Assembly: GCA_002402905.1 (NCBI GenBank)
Contig: DHGT01000025.1
Span: 21,955-30,267 of the forward strand
Source: Desulfatitalea sp. UBA4791
GTDB taxonomy: Bacteria; Desulfobacterota; Desulfobacteria; Desulfobacterales; Desulfosarcinaceae
Length of the DNA stretch: 8,313 nt
Direction: 5' to 3'
This document shows positions 1-5,588 of the stretch, piece by piece. The position numbers were made by a program, and so were the translations under genes. The notes under the pieces were generated by a model. It ran no database searches. It was given only the letters and a program-made list of their open reading frames with translations, and was not told the DNA's origin. How positions within the stretch are numbered: position 1 is the first letter of the stretch; each line of letters starts with the position of its first letter.

Positions 1-1124
1 CACTGACGGCAGATGCCGCCCACCAGGCCGAGGAGCATCTTGCGCTTGCGCCACAGGGCGGTCATGGCGGTCTGGGTGGGAGCCTCGGCGCGAATGCCCA
101 TCTCGGGTTGGATCAGGTTCCGGAACTTGAGCCAGCGGGTATAGTTGCCGGTCGTCTTCTTGCGGGCCAGGTGGCCGCTCACCGCGATGCGCGCCGGCAG
201 GTCGGTGATGGCGTCGGTCACCTCGAAGCAGAGGGCGTTGCACCCCTGGCCGAAGCCGGCCACCACGATGCGCTCGCCCGGGCGCGCCGTCTCCAGGGTG
301 CGCACCAGCATGAGCAGGCTGTGGGCCGTGCCGGTCTCGCCGCACACGTCGTGCATGGTGTCGGCCACCTTCTCGGGCGCGGCGCCGAGCTTTTTGGCGA
401 TGTTGCGGTGCTCGGCCTGGAAGACGCAGGGAAAGACCAGGTGGTCCACGTCGGCCATGGTGAGCCCCAGCTTTTCCAGCAGGCCGCTGACCGCCTCGGG
501 AATGATCTTGCCGTAGCCCTCGTCCCGGGCCCAACGCTCCTCCCAGGTGTAGTCGAAGTGCCGGCCGGCCGCGCGGTAGTGCTCCACGAAGTCATAGGAA
601 ACCGTGTAGCTGCCCTTGAATTCCGCGATGACATCGTGATCGCCCACCATAAGGGCCGCGGCGCCGTCGCCGCACCACATCTCGTAAAAAGAGGCCGGCC
701 GCGTCTCGCGCCGATCGGCGGCGGCCACCAGGATGGGGTTGCGCGCCCCTCCCTGCGCCGTCTCCAAGGCCGTGAGGAGGGCCGTGGTGCCGGCCTTCAA
801 CGAGGCCGTAAAGTCTGACGCCAGGATGGCGTCGGGCAGGTTCAGGGCCGTGGCCACGATCCCGGCGTTCTGGCGGTCGTCGAACGGCAGAGTGGTGGAG
901 GCCAGGAAAAGCCCCTGCACCTGCCGCTTGTCCAGGCCGGTGAGGCAGTCGCGGGCCGCGGCCACGGCCATGGTGACCGAGTCCTCGTCCCAGTTGCACA
1001 TGGAACGCTCGCCGTCAGCCACCATCATGAGGGCCGGGGCGAACCAGCCCATGGCCTGAAAGATGGCCGCACGCTCGAGCCGCAGTTTGGGAATATAGGC
1101 GCCGTAGGAGGTGATACCGATCAT
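1..1124 (-). CDS. HMG-CoA synthase/KAS III-like thiolase-fold protein with fused C-terminal zinc ribbon (partial, 3' end off window)
   Basis: 374 codons are visible, starting MIGITSYGAYIPKLRL with AAGGAG (1131-1136) 6 nt before the ATG. The N-terminus and body follow the archaeal/bacterial HMG-CoA synthase branch of the thiolase superfamily: ITSYGAYIPKLR at the start, LKAGTTALLTAL at 109-120, AKKLG at 243-247, GERIVVAGFGQG at 283-294. After a linker (about 310-365) the text GGICRQ at 369-374 looks like the start of a DUF35-type rubredoxin-like zinc ribbon, cut by the window edge. Canonical members form or cleave C-C bonds between acyl-CoAs using Cys, His and Glu. Here the residue before KAGT is Leu109 (Ser108 precedes it), the usual Glu region reads STTLPFDDR, and the usual FHQPN His region reads FPCVFQ, so classical catalysis is doubtful. 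It is the last visible gene of a minus-strand set behind the hydratase/dehydrogenase (84-nt gap). Possible roles are an atypical thiolase, acyl transferase or retro-aldolase component. The fold is fairly sure and the reaction is unknown. Confidence 0.85.
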   Translation of the reverse strand, partial: MIGITSYGAYIPKLRLERAAIFQAMGWFAPALMMVADGERSMCNWDEDSVTMAVAAARDCLTGLDKRQVQGLFLASTTLPFDDRQNAGIVATALNLPDAILASDFTASLKAGTTALLTALETAQGGARNPILVAAADRRETRPASFYEMWCGDGAAALMVGDHDVIAEFKGSYTVSYDFVEHYRAAGRHFDYTWEERWARDEGYGKIIPEAVSGLLEKLGLTMADVDHLVFPCVFQAEHRNIAKKLGAAPEKVADTMHDVCGETGTAHSLLMLVRTLETARPGERIVVAGFGQGCNALCFEVTDAITDLPARIAVSGHLARKKTTGNYTRWLKFRNLIQPEMGIRAEAPTQTAMTALWRKRKMLLGLVGGICRQ

Positions 1125-1143
1125 GGGATTCTCCTTGGGAGTG

Positions 1144-1180
1144 AAGTTTAAAGTTTTAAGTTTTAAGTGTTAAGTGAAGG
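1144..1180 (+). repeat. AAGT-heptad repeat, copy 1
   Basis: Five in-register heptads, AAGTTTA, AAGTTTT, AAGTTTT, AAGTGTT and AAGTGAA, are followed by GG. This gives four variable units plus the shared end AAGTGAAGG. It fills most of the 84-nt gap between the hydratase/dehydrogenase stop and the start of the thiolase-fold gene. The AAGT strand is opposite to the direction of those genes, unlike the copy at 3021-3063. I know of no named family that matches. Confidence 0.85.
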
Positions 1181-1208
1181 AAAGGGTCGATTTTGATTTG
1201 TCTTTCCT

Positions 1209-2972
1209 TCAACCCCCACCCTTCAAACATTCCATCGTATCCACCAGTTGCTCGGCCAGCTGGCCGTATGCCTTGCCCGCTTCCAACGAGGCCAGGGCAT
1301 CCATGGCGTCGCGAACCGATTCGATGGTGGGGATGCGTCCCGCTTTCACCGGGACCACCCCCGGTCCGGTAAGGATGGCCGCCCGGTTGTAGAAGCCCAT
1401 GCCGGCGTTGTAGATGTTGCCGGTCACCGGGCACTGCTCGCTGCAGAGGAACAGGGCCATGGGCACGGCGTATTCGGGTTTCATCTTGGCGAAGAGGTCG
1501 GGCGGCAGAATGTCTTCGGTGAGCCGCGATGCGGCCAGGGGGGCGATGGTGTTGACCTTGATGTTGTACTTCTCGCCTTCGAGCTTCATGGCGTTCATCA
1601 AGCCCACCAGCCCCATTTTGGCGGCCGAGTAGTTGGTCTGGCCGAAGTTGCCGTACAGGCCGGCGGCCGATGTGGTCATCAGGATGCGGCCGTAGCGGTT
1701 TTCGCGCATGGCGGTAAAGGCCGGCCGGCTCACGTGGTAGGCGCCGTTGAGGTGCACGTCGAGCACGGCGTGCCAGTTCTCCGGTTCCATCCTGGCGAAG
1801 CTCTTGTCGCGCAGGATGCCGGCGTTGTTGATCAGGATGTCCAGCTTGCCGAAGGCATCCAGGGCGGTCTGGACGATCCGCTCGCCGCCCTCGGGGGTGG
1901 CCACCGAGTCATAACTGGCCACGGCCTCGCCGCCCAGTGCGCGGATCTCCGCCACCACCTGGTCGGCCGGCGTGCTGCTGCCCGCACCGGATCCGTCCCG
2001 GGCCCCGCCCAGGTCGTTGACCACCACCCTGGCGCCCCGCCGGGCCAGTTCCAGGGCATAGGCGCGGCCCAGGCCGGCGCCGGCACCGGTGACGATGGCC
2101 ACGCGGCCGTCGAAGCGGATGCGGTGGGCGGGAAGCTCGCCGTATTCGAAGACACCGTGATCGATGACCGTGTCGCCGGTCTGGGCATTGACCACGCGCC
2201 ACAGGGCGCGGCCCTCTTCTTCTTTCCAGATCAGGGTCTTGATGGGCACGCCGGGGTAAAGCGGCTTACTGAAACGGCAGGCCATGCGGCGCGCCTTTTC
2301 CGGTGCGCCGGGAATCAGGGTGTCGCACAGCGCCCGGCAGGCATAACCGTGGGTGCACAGGCCGTGCATGATCGGCTTTTCGAAACCGGCCATCTTGGCA
2401 AACTCGGGATCCACGTGCAGGTGGAACAGGTCCCCGGAAAGACGGTAGAGCAAAGGTTGATTGTCGGCCGGATGGGCTTCCACCACGGCATCGGGTTCCC
2501 GCACGGGAAAGTCGAGCTCCCGCTTGGGGGCGTTATCGCCGCCGAAGCCGCCGTCGAGGCGGCCGAACACCGTGCAGACGCTGGTGAAGAGCTTCTTGCC
2601 GTTGGCGTGGTACGTATCGCTTTCGCCGATGACCAGGGCGCCCTTGCCCTCCCCCTTGTCGTAGATGTGGGTGATGCGGCCCTCGGTGGTCATCTCGCCT
2701 TCGATGGGGATGGGGTTGTGGAAGATCAGCTCCTGCTCGCCGTGCAGCACGCCGGCCAGGTTGACATTGGCCTTGAGACCGATCTGGGCCAGGATGTCGA
2801 AGATGGTGGCGATGGAAAAGCTGGGGATCACCTTGAGCCCCTTTTCATAGCAGTAGTGCAGATCGTCCGAACCGGCGCCCACCCCCAGGGCGTAGAGCAC
2901 CGCGTCTTTCCAGGTGTAGCTTTTGGTCAGGGGACCGAGCTTCTCTCCGACCGCATCGAGATTGAGTGCCAT
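1209..2972 (-). CDS. Fused MaoC-type enoyl-CoA hydratase 2 / SDR 3-hydroxyacyl-CoA dehydrogenase (MFE-2-like)
   Basis: 587 aa, ATG with AAGGAG (2980-2985) 7 nt upstream. Residues 1-285 form a double-hotdog hydratase 2: SGDLFHLHVDP at 179-189 carries the catalytic Asp181 and His186, followed by AGFEKPIMHGLCTHG. Residues 286-587 form a classical SDR: TGAGAGLG at 295-302, NNAG at 382-385, Asn409, Ser435, and Tyr448-x3-Lys452 as catalytic residues, then NTIAPLAASRLTEDILPPDL, typical of the MFE-2 dehydrogenase. The predicted reactions are hydration of a trans-2-enoyl-CoA to the (R)-3-hydroxyacyl-CoA and NAD-dependent oxidation to the 3-ketoacyl-CoA, in the cytoplasm. In the eukaryotic peroxisomal enzyme the dehydrogenase comes first; here the order is reversed and no SCP2 domain is present. 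The usual Asn in GDxNPLH is Phe183, which may alter substrate or rate. It lies between a TetR gene and a thiolase-fold gene on the same strand, probably one operon. The direction could also be biosynthetic. Confidence 0.92.
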   Translation of the reverse strand: MALNLDAVGEKLGPLTKSYTWKDAVLYALGVGAGSDDLHYCYEKGLKVIPSFSIATIFDILAQIGLKANVNLAGVLHGEQELIFHNPIPIEGEMTTEGRITHIYDKGEGKGALVIGESDTYHANGKKLFTSVCTVFGRLDGGFGGDNAPKRELDFPVREPDAVVEAHPADNQPLLYRLSGDLFHLHVDPEFAKMAGFEKPIMHGLCTHGYACRALCDTLIPGAPEKARRMACRFSKPLYPGVPIKTLIWKEEEGRALWRVVNAQTGDTVIDHGVFEYGELPAHRIRFDGRVAIVTGAGAGLGRAYALELARRGARVVVNDLGGARDGSGAGSSTPADQVVAEIRALGGEAVASYDSVATPEGGERIVQTALDAFGKLDILINNAGILRDKSFARMEPENWHAVLDVHLNGAYHVSRPAFTAMRENRYGRILMTTSAAGLYGNFGQTNYSAAKMGLVGLMNAMKLEGEKYNIKVNTIAPLAASRLTEDILPPDLFAKMKPEYAVPMALFLCSEQCPVTGNIYNAGMGFYNRAAILTGPGVVPVKAGRIPTIESVRDAMDALASLEAGKAYGQLAEQLVDTMECLKGGG

Positions 2973-3020
2973 GAAAATTCTCCTTTGCGAACCGCCGTTA
3001 CTTAACGAAGTTGTTCAGCC

Positions 3021-3063
3021 TACCTTCACTTTCCTACTTTCCTACTTTCATACTTTCATACTT
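3021..3063 (-). repeat. AAGT repeat, copy 2 (octad version)
   Basis: On the minus strand the sequence reads AAGTATGA twice, AAGTAGGA twice, then AAGTGAAGGTA. It has the same four-units-plus-AAGTGAAGG architecture as the other copies, but with an 8-nt period and units in identical pairs. It begins immediately after the tetR stop codon (3066-3068) and ends about 36 nt before the AAGGAG of the hydratase/dehydrogenase gene, so it would be transcribed in the intercistronic RNA. Confidence 0.85.
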
Positions 3064-3065
3064 CT

Positions 3066-3692
3066 TTAACCCTTTTGCGTAAAAGCGGGGATGAGAATGA
3101 ACTTCAAGGTCTCCTTGACCACGTCGACATAGGTCTGCGGATCGACCCGCAACAGGGGCCGGAAGAAGCTTTCGCCGGCCGCGAAATTGATCACCGAATT
3201 CCACACCGCCAGCACCCGCGCGTTGGCCTGGGGCGGCACCTGGGACTTGTCCACGGCCAACCCCATGGCCACGGCGATGTTGGCCAGATGGCGGGTCAGG
3301 CGGACATCGATGTCCGAGGTGAGCCGGTTTTTGGAAAAGTAGCTGAAGAGCATCAGGTTGGCCGATTCGGGGTTGCCGAAGATGTGGTCGCACATGACGT
3401 CGATGGCCACTTCTAGGCGCACGGCCAGGGGCTTGCCGTGCACCAGATCCTCGATCTCCACCAGCTTGGCGCGGATCTCGTCGCTCAGGTCGGTCAACAC
3501 CGCTTCGTACAACTCCTGCTTTTCGCCCCAATGATAATGGAGGGTGGAGATGTCGATGCCCACCTCCTTGGCGATCATACGCGTGGTCACCCCGTGAAAG
3601 CCATATTCGCCGAACAGTTTGCGTGCGGCCGACAGGATCCGGGCTTTCATCGAATCGGGCGCCTGGCGCGCCTTTTCAAGAGCGGTGGGCAT
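3066..3692 (-). CDS. TetR/AcrR-family transcriptional regulator
   Basis: 208 aa. Residues about 16-62 are a TetR N-terminal DNA-binding domain: ARILSAARKLFGEYGFHGVT, then MIAKEVGIDISTLHYHWGEK with the usual helix-turn-helix and the YxHWxxK-type end. The remaining 145 residues are a helical ligand/dimer domain without a recognisable specific subfamily. The start used is the ATG at 3690-3692 (MPTALEKARQ) with GGAAAGG about 10 nt upstream; Met15 just before the HTH is a weaker alternative. It is first in a minus-strand set followed 93 nt later by the acyl-CoA hydratase/dehydrogenase, so it probably senses an acyl-CoA or related ligand and represses its own operon. The promoter and palindrome at 3889-3936 fit autoregulation. 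The ligand is an inference. Confidence 0.93.
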   Translation of the reverse strand: MPTALEKARQAPDSMKARILSAARKLFGEYGFHGVTTRMIAKEVGIDISTLHYHWGEKQELYEAVLTDLSDEIRAKLVEIEDLVHGKPLAVRLEVAIDVMCDHIFGNPESANLMLFSYFSKNRLTSDIDVRLTRHLANIAVAMGLAVDKSQVPPQANARVLAVWNSVINFAAGESFFRPLLRVDPQTYVDVVKETLKFILIPAFTQKG

Positions 3693-3722
3693 GGTCGAAC
3701 AGCCTTTCCAGGTTTACGACAC

Positions 3723-3838
3723 CGTAAAAAGTCGCAGAGGCGTCATGCCGGCGAATGCCGGCATCCAGGACCTATTGAAAATACTGGATCCCGGTTTTCT
3801 CCGGGATGACGGTAAAACCTGATTCCGGACTTTTGACG
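3723..3838. repeat. REP/MITE-like dispersed inverted-repeat element
   Basis: The outer ends CGTAAAAAGTC (3723-3733) and GACTTTTGACG (3828-3838) are inverted, with 10 of 11 positions matching. Inside are two hairpins: ATGCCGGC-GAAT-GCCGGCAT (3745-3764, perfect 8-bp stem) and ATCCCGG-TTTTCT-CCGGGAT (3788-3807, 7-bp stem). CGTCAT...CCAG and CTGG...GATGACG also pair across the element. This matches the layout of a very common proteobacterial dispersed repeat that produces spurious 'MPAFAGMT' peptides. It lies in the leader between the predicted promoter and the tetR start codon, 31 nt upstream of the ATG. There is no transposase, so any movement would have been in trans. Confidence 0.85.
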
Positions 3839-3888
3839 AGTTCATCGAGTTTGCGGCGGGCACATGGTGTGTATGCCCAGCATTTGAT

Positions 3889-3904
3889 TCCATCTTTTGA
3901 TGGA
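3889..3904. promoter_or_regulatory. Palindromic operator candidate TCCATC-N4-GATGGA
   Basis: A perfect 6-bp inverted repeat around TTTT, extended by outer ATTTG (3882-3886) and CAAAT (3905-3909). It covers the expected transcription start of the minus-strand promoter at 3907-3936, where a repressor would block initiation. TetR-family operators are usually short palindromes in this position, so the neighbouring TetR protein is the obvious candidate ligand. That assignment is inferred. Confidence 0.45.
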
Positions 3905-3906
3905 CA

Positions 3907-3936
3907 AATCTAAGCAACAATCTGAAGAGGTGTCAA
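3907..3936 (-). promoter_or_regulatory. Predicted sigma-70 promoter for the tetR-hydratase/dehydrogenase operon
   Basis: The minus strand has a perfect -35 TTGACA (plus-strand 3931-3936) and an 18-nt spacer to TAGATT (3907-3912, 4 of 6 matches to TATAAT); the overlapping TTAGAT gives 17 nt. The start would fall near position 3900, about 208 nt before the tetR ATG, leaving a leader that contains the REP/MITE element. It faces the minus-strand operon and lies beside the 5' end of the plus-strand YhhN gene. Confidence 0.5.
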
Positions 3937-3965
3937 GCACTAAATAAGGTTCATTCATATTTTGT

Positions 3966-4535
3966 TTGAAACTCGGCTCCAAGCCCCTGATATCGGCGCT
4001 TTTCATCCTCGCGGCATCTCTTCAGGCCTGGCCGCACCCCTCCCTGGCCCATTGGGTGCTGGCTGGATTGATCCTCAGCTGGATCGGAGACGTGTGCCTG
4101 ATTTTTTCGTCCCGCAAGCTGTTCCTGGCCGGGCTGGTGGCCTTTCTGCTCGGGCATCTCTGTTATGCGGCGGGATTTTACGCCCACGGCGTATTCAATT
4201 CATGGATGGTGGTGGGATGGGTGGTGCTGCTGGTCGCGGGGGCGGTGGTCTTCAGGTGGCTGCAACCCCACCTGGGAAGCATGACCGGCCCGGTGATCGG
4301 CTATATGGTGGTGATATCGGTCATGGTTGGCGGGGCCCTATCCGTTTACGCCCATGCCCAATGGCCCCAAATCCCAAGGTGCATGATGTTGACGGGTGCG
4401 ATCCTGTTCTATCTCTCGGACATCATGGTGGCCCGCGACCAGTTCGTGGTCTCGGCCTTCGTCAATCGACTGGTGGGCCTGCCGCTCTACTATGCCGCCC
4501 AATTTCTTTTCGCATATGCATTGGGACGGCTATAG
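3966..4535 (+). CDS. YhhN-family integral membrane protein (lysoplasmalogenase-like), N-terminally short
   Basis: 189 aa if begun at the TTG at 3966. Nearly the whole chain is hydrophobic with about seven membrane segments. YhhN/TMEM86 hallmarks are present: the opening SKPLISALFILAASL (like the KPLT segment of the family), a Gly-Asp in LSWIGDVCLIF, GLVAFLLGHLCYAAGF, and LFYLSDIMVARDQF with a second conserved Asp. Animal TMEM86 proteins hydrolyse the vinyl-ether bond of lysoplasmalogens; bacterial members are poorly characterised. Family members usually have one more membrane helix (about 25-30 residues) before the KPL segment. Here the frame is closed by TAA at 3945-3947, there is no ATG, and the only purine-rich site (AAGG, 3946-3949) is 16 nt from the TTG. 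The gene is therefore either a short variant or 5'-truncated. It stands alone and converges on the next gene. Confidence 0.75.
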   Translation: MKLGSKPLISALFILAASLQAWPHPSLAHWVLAGLILSWIGDVCLIFSSRKLFLAGLVAFLLGHLCYAAGFYAHGVFNSWMVVGWVVLLVAGAVVFRWLQPHLGSMTGPVIGYMVVISVMVGGALSVYAHAQWPQIPRCMMLTGAILFYLSDIMVARDQFVVSAFVNRLVGLPLYYAAQFLFAYALGRL

Positions 4536-4558
4536 GTCCGCACCTGAAATCGACATTC

Positions 4559-4597
4559 TACCTTCACTTTACACTTCAAACTTGACACTTTAGACTT
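4559..4597 (-). repeat. AAGT-heptad repeat, copy 3
   Basis: On the minus strand the sequence reads AAGTCTA, AAGTGTC, AAGTTTG, AAGTGTA, then AAGTGAAGGTA. Four units plus the common end all stay in a strict 7-nt register. It occupies the 81-nt convergent gap between the YhhN gene (+) and the dehydrogenase gene (-). No stem-loop with a T-run is visible there, so the repeat is the only structure between the two gene ends. Confidence 0.85.
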
Positions 4598-4616
4598 CCC
4601 GAGCCAAACGAGAGAG

Positions 4617-5567
4617 CTAATACCCGGAAGAGAGATCCACTACATTGATTATCTCCCCCTGCCCCCGGACGTAAGCCTTCAGGTTATGATCGATAATCTC
4701 CATGGCGCGATCCATGTAATGGGGCGTCATCCCGCACACATGGGGCGAGATGATCACGTTGTCCAACGCCCAGAGCGGACTGTCGGCCGGCAGGGGTTCG
4801 GTCTCGTAGACATCGCTCATCATGGCGCGGATCTTCTTCTGCTGCAGGGCGGCAATCAGATCGGTTTCGTTGACGGTCTGGCCGCGTCCCATGTTGATAA
4901 AGCAGGCCGTGGGTTTCATGAGATCGAACGAACGGCGATCGATCAACTTCTCCGTATCCGGCGTCCAGGGCAGCAGATTGACGATGTAGTCGCTCTGTTC
5001 GAACACCAGGCCCATCTCTTTTTGCCCGTAAACGGCATCCACGTGTTCCATGGGCGCCGCCGTGCGACGAACGCCGATGACGCGCATGCCCATTGCCGCA
5101 GCCTTGCGGGCCAGCTCGGCGCCGATGGCGCCGAGGCCGATGATCCCCAGGGTGGCGCCGTGGATCTCTCCGGCCGGCAGGCTGCGGTCCCACTTCTTCT
5201 GCAGCTGGTTGCGGACCATGACATGAAAGCCTCTGGCCAGGGTGATCATGGCGCCGATGGCGAATTCGGCCATGTTGATCGTGCTGATGCCGCGGCCGTT
5301 GGTGAGCAGGAGCCCACGGCGCCGGATCTCTGCCAGGTCCATGTAATCTACGCCCGCGCTGATGGCCTGGATCCATTTCAGCTCAGGGGCGGCATCGAGC
5401 ATTTTTCGGCTGCAGCGAAAGAAGGTGAGCAGAATCTCGGTCTGCGGAAGGTGTTCGAACGTCTCCCTCTGTTCGGTGGCCTGGGCGAATGTCAATTCCG
5501 GGAAGTCTTTCTTGAGACGCGCCACGTGGGGTGCAGGCAGATCGAAGGCGATCAAAACCCGGGTCAT
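4617..5567 (-). CDS. D-2-hydroxyacid dehydrogenase, NAD(P)-dependent
   Basis: 316 aa from Met at 5565-5567 (MTRVLIAFDLP). The Rossmann domain has GIIGLGAIGAELARKAAAMG with GxGxxG at residues 144-149. The catalytic set of the family is visible: Arg228 in NMGRGQTVNE, Glu257 in YETEPLPADSPLW, and His279-equivalent His276 in IISPHVCG. The substrate-domain segments AISAGVDYMD and NGRGISTINMAEFAIGAM are typical. It would reduce a 2-keto acid to a D-2-hydroxy acid, or the reverse, in the cytoplasm. It resembles the glyoxylate/hydroxypyruvate reductase and phosphoglycerate dehydrogenase-like group but the substrate cannot be told; the length is too short for a PHGDH with regulatory domains. An ATG three codons upstream (5574-5576) is possible, but the Shine-Dalgarno spacing favours 5567. 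It follows the GlxA-type regulator pseudogene by about 21 nt on the same strand, so it was probably that regulator's target or operon partner. Confidence 0.92.
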   Translation of the reverse strand: MTRVLIAFDLPAPHVARLKKDFPELTFAQATEQRETFEHLPQTEILLTFFRCSRKMLDAAPELKWIQAISAGVDYMDLAEIRRRGLLLTNGRGISTINMAEFAIGAMITLARGFHVMVRNQLQKKWDRSLPAGEIHGATLGIIGLGAIGAELARKAAAMGMRVIGVRRTAAPMEHVDAVYGQKEMGLVFEQSDYIVNLLPWTPDTEKLIDRRSFDLMKPTACFINMGRGQTVNETDLIAALQQKKIRAMMSDVYETEPLPADSPLWALDNVIISPHVCGMTPHYMDRAMEIIDHNLKAYVRGQGEIINVVDLSSGY

Positions 5568-5576
5568 GGTGTCCAT

Positions 5577-5581
5577 TCCTT
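5577..5581 (-). promoter_or_regulatory. Shine-Dalgarno AAGGA deciding the dehydrogenase start
   Basis: On the minus strand AAGGA touches the ATG at 5574-5576, too close to serve it, but is 9 nt from the ATG at 5565-5567. The shorter protein is therefore preferred, unless the AGGG slightly upstream (6 nt from the first ATG) is used instead. Confidence 0.5.
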
Positions 5582-5588
5582 TCCCTGT

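Noticed and set aside
108..1059. Open frames on the plus strand and short minus-strand frames over the thiolase-fold gene
   Set aside because: None shows family motifs. The minus-strand frame starting at 1124 and open to the window edge gives a continuous thiolase-superfamily protein with a good ribosome site.
1248..3005. A 585-codon open frame on the plus strand opposite the hydratase/dehydrogenase
   Set aside because: It mirrors the coding frame of a high-GC gene, shows no family motifs, and is rich in His, Gly and Ala as antisense frames of such genes are. The minus-strand product has complete catalytic motifs.
3714..3920. Small minus-strand frame containing MPAFAGMT
   Set aside because: This peptide is the well-known false translation of the dispersed inverted repeat at 3723-3838 and is not a gene.
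3900..3947. Possible leader peptide ATG GAC AAA TCT ... TAA (15 codons) before the YhhN gene
   Set aside because: There is no clear ribosome site or run of regulatory codons, and its start lies inside the palindrome proposed as an operator.
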